From the IMG/VR virus record IMGVR_UViG_3300036985_003666, positions 1 to 22,451 of that record: a stretch of DNA of 22,451 nt. The stretch is one strand, 5' to 3'. The first letter of the stretch is position 1. Every line of letters starts with the position of its first letter. Below are positions 21,935 through 22,451 of the stretch, piece after piece. Below the pieces are notes generated by a model. It was not told the DNA's origin. It saw only the letters and a program-made list of their open reading frames with translations, and did no database searches. The stretch comes from a virus. The position numbers and the translations under genes are program-made.

Positions 21935-22348
21935 TTAGAAGCAGTAGTTGGTGTAAAAAGCGTCTGAGAAGGTGAAGCCCTCCTTTTCGACGTGAAACTT
22001 GATGAAGGCTTGCCGTAGGACGTGATAGTAGGGCTTGTTGACGTTGAAGGATTCGGGTGCAGCTATCCAGGCTTTGAAGGCGCTGGAGTAGGCCTGCTGT
22101 TCTTTGGTTACTGGCAGCTTGATCAGGTCATGCTTAACAAGAAACTCAGCGACCTCGGTCGTTGTCAAGTAGAAGCGATCACAATCAGTAGGTGCTTCGT
22201 TTTGAATGTAATGACTGGCTGCTAATTTGCTGCCTACGTCAAAGACCTCATCGATGTCCCCTCGCAGGAATACCAGCAGGTACTGGCTGTTGCTGGGGAA
22301 GGGACGCTCCTCGGAAAGGGAGCGGAGCTGCAGCTTTGGAGTGGTCAT
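21935..22348 (-). CDS. Early-region hypothetical protein, 137 aa
   Basis: A complete ATG-started ORF in the early region. The sequence looks like a soluble mixed alpha/beta protein with no membrane segment, signal peptide or cysteine cluster. Its C-terminal third is aromatic-rich, with several Phe and Tyr residues, and it ends in Tyr-Cys-Phe. I recognise no family. The start at 22348 is the first ATG in the frame, with only a weak AAGG upstream. It sits 33 bp after the repeat-bearing partial gene and about 35 bp before the next small ORF. In T7-like phages this position holds small proteins that act on host functions early in infection, but no specific role can be assigned. Confidence 0.75.
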   Translation of the reverse strand: MTTPKLQLRSLSEERPFPSNSQYLLVFLRGDIDEVFDVGSKLAASHYIQNEAPTDCDRFYLTTTEVAEFLVKHDLIKLPVTKEQQAYSSAFKAWIAAPESFNVNKPYYHVLRQAFIKFHVEKEGFTFSDAFYTNYCF

Positions 22349-22381
22349 GCGCCTTGGGGATGTCGGTGTGACCTTTCAATC

Positions 22382-22451
22382 CTACAGCATCAAGTGGGAT
22401 TTGTCCACGCCCCAGTCGAGATCGGTCAAGTCATCCACGCCCCAGTCGGCT
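22382..22451 (-). CDS. C-terminal end of an unidentified protein with a ten-residue repeat (partial)
   Basis: Only the last 23 codons are inside the window; the gene enters from the right edge and stops at TAG (22384-22382). The visible part contains the pentapeptide DWGVD twice, exactly ten residues apart, followed by a short tail ending in HLML. The DNA shows the same thing as a 15-bp direct repeat with a 30-bp period. This suggests a protein whose C-terminus is made of tandem ten-residue acidic units. No family is recognisable from so little sequence. It lies 33 bp upstream of the next gene on the same strand and so belongs to the early region upstream of the RNA polymerase. Confidence 0.55.
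   Translation of the reverse strand, partial: ADWGVDDLTDLDWGVDKSHLML
22404..22448. repeat. 15-bp direct repeat with 30-bp period
   Basis: The segment TCCACGCCCCAGTCG occurs at 22404-22418 and again, identically, at 22434-22448. The period is exactly 30 bp, so the repeat stays in frame in the minus-strand reading frame that ends at 22382 and encodes DWGVD twice. More copies may exist beyond the window edge. Confidence 0.85.

Overview
The window is about 22 kb of a T7-like podovirus genome (Autographiviridae-type). Every credible gene lies on the minus strand, so transcription runs from position 22451 toward 1. The evidence is a single-subunit T7-type RNA polymerase followed by T7-order replication genes and then T7-order virion genes. 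A MazG-like hydrolase, a DUF3310 protein, a compact ribonucleotide reductase and a DNA polymerase without room for the T7 thioredoxin-binding loop all point to the cyanopodovirus/marine-podovirus side of the group (P-SSP7, P60 and Syn5-like). The fairly high G+C, judged by eye, would fit a Synechococcus/Cyanobium-type host, but the host is an inference. No photosynthesis or carbon-metabolism auxiliary gene (psbA, hli, talC) and no integrase is present in this window.

Layout in transcription order. (1) 22451-20922: early region with the tail of a gene carrying a ten-residue repeat and five small unknown proteins. (2) 20921-18327: RNA polymerase with an unusual internal insertion, then small unknown proteins (59, 104, 89 and 51 aa). 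(3) 17282-11348: replication and host-DNA metabolism: gp2.5-type ssDNA-binding protein, endonuclease I, primase-helicase, DNA polymerase, an Endonuclease VII-like HNH protein, 5'-3' exonuclease, a membrane-anchored small protein and DUF3310. (4) 11351-8341: nucleotide supply: MazG-like hydrolase, zinc-knuckle protein, class I ribonucleotide reductase alpha, an unknown ORF, and a ferritin-like beta subunit. (5) 8348-1: morphogenesis: small proline-rich proteins, portal, scaffold, a 183-bp regulatory-looking gap, major capsid, a terminator, a second HNH endonuclease, tail tubular protein A, and tail tubular protein B running off the left edge.

The genes are packed as an almost unbroken chain of start/stop overlaps (ATGA, GTGA, TTGA, TGATG, TAATG), and recognisable Shine-Dalgarno sequences are rare. 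The only sizeable non-coding stretch is in front of the capsid gene. It is full of inverted repeats and includes a hairpin that matches a tRNA T-arm. The most interesting points are the compact class I ribonucleotide reductase whose beta subunit has no tyrosine near its metal ligands, the ssDNA-binding protein ending in the bacterial SSB tip, the RNA polymerase insertion built partly from a duplicated DNA segment read in two frames, and the tRNA-like hairpin before the capsid gene.
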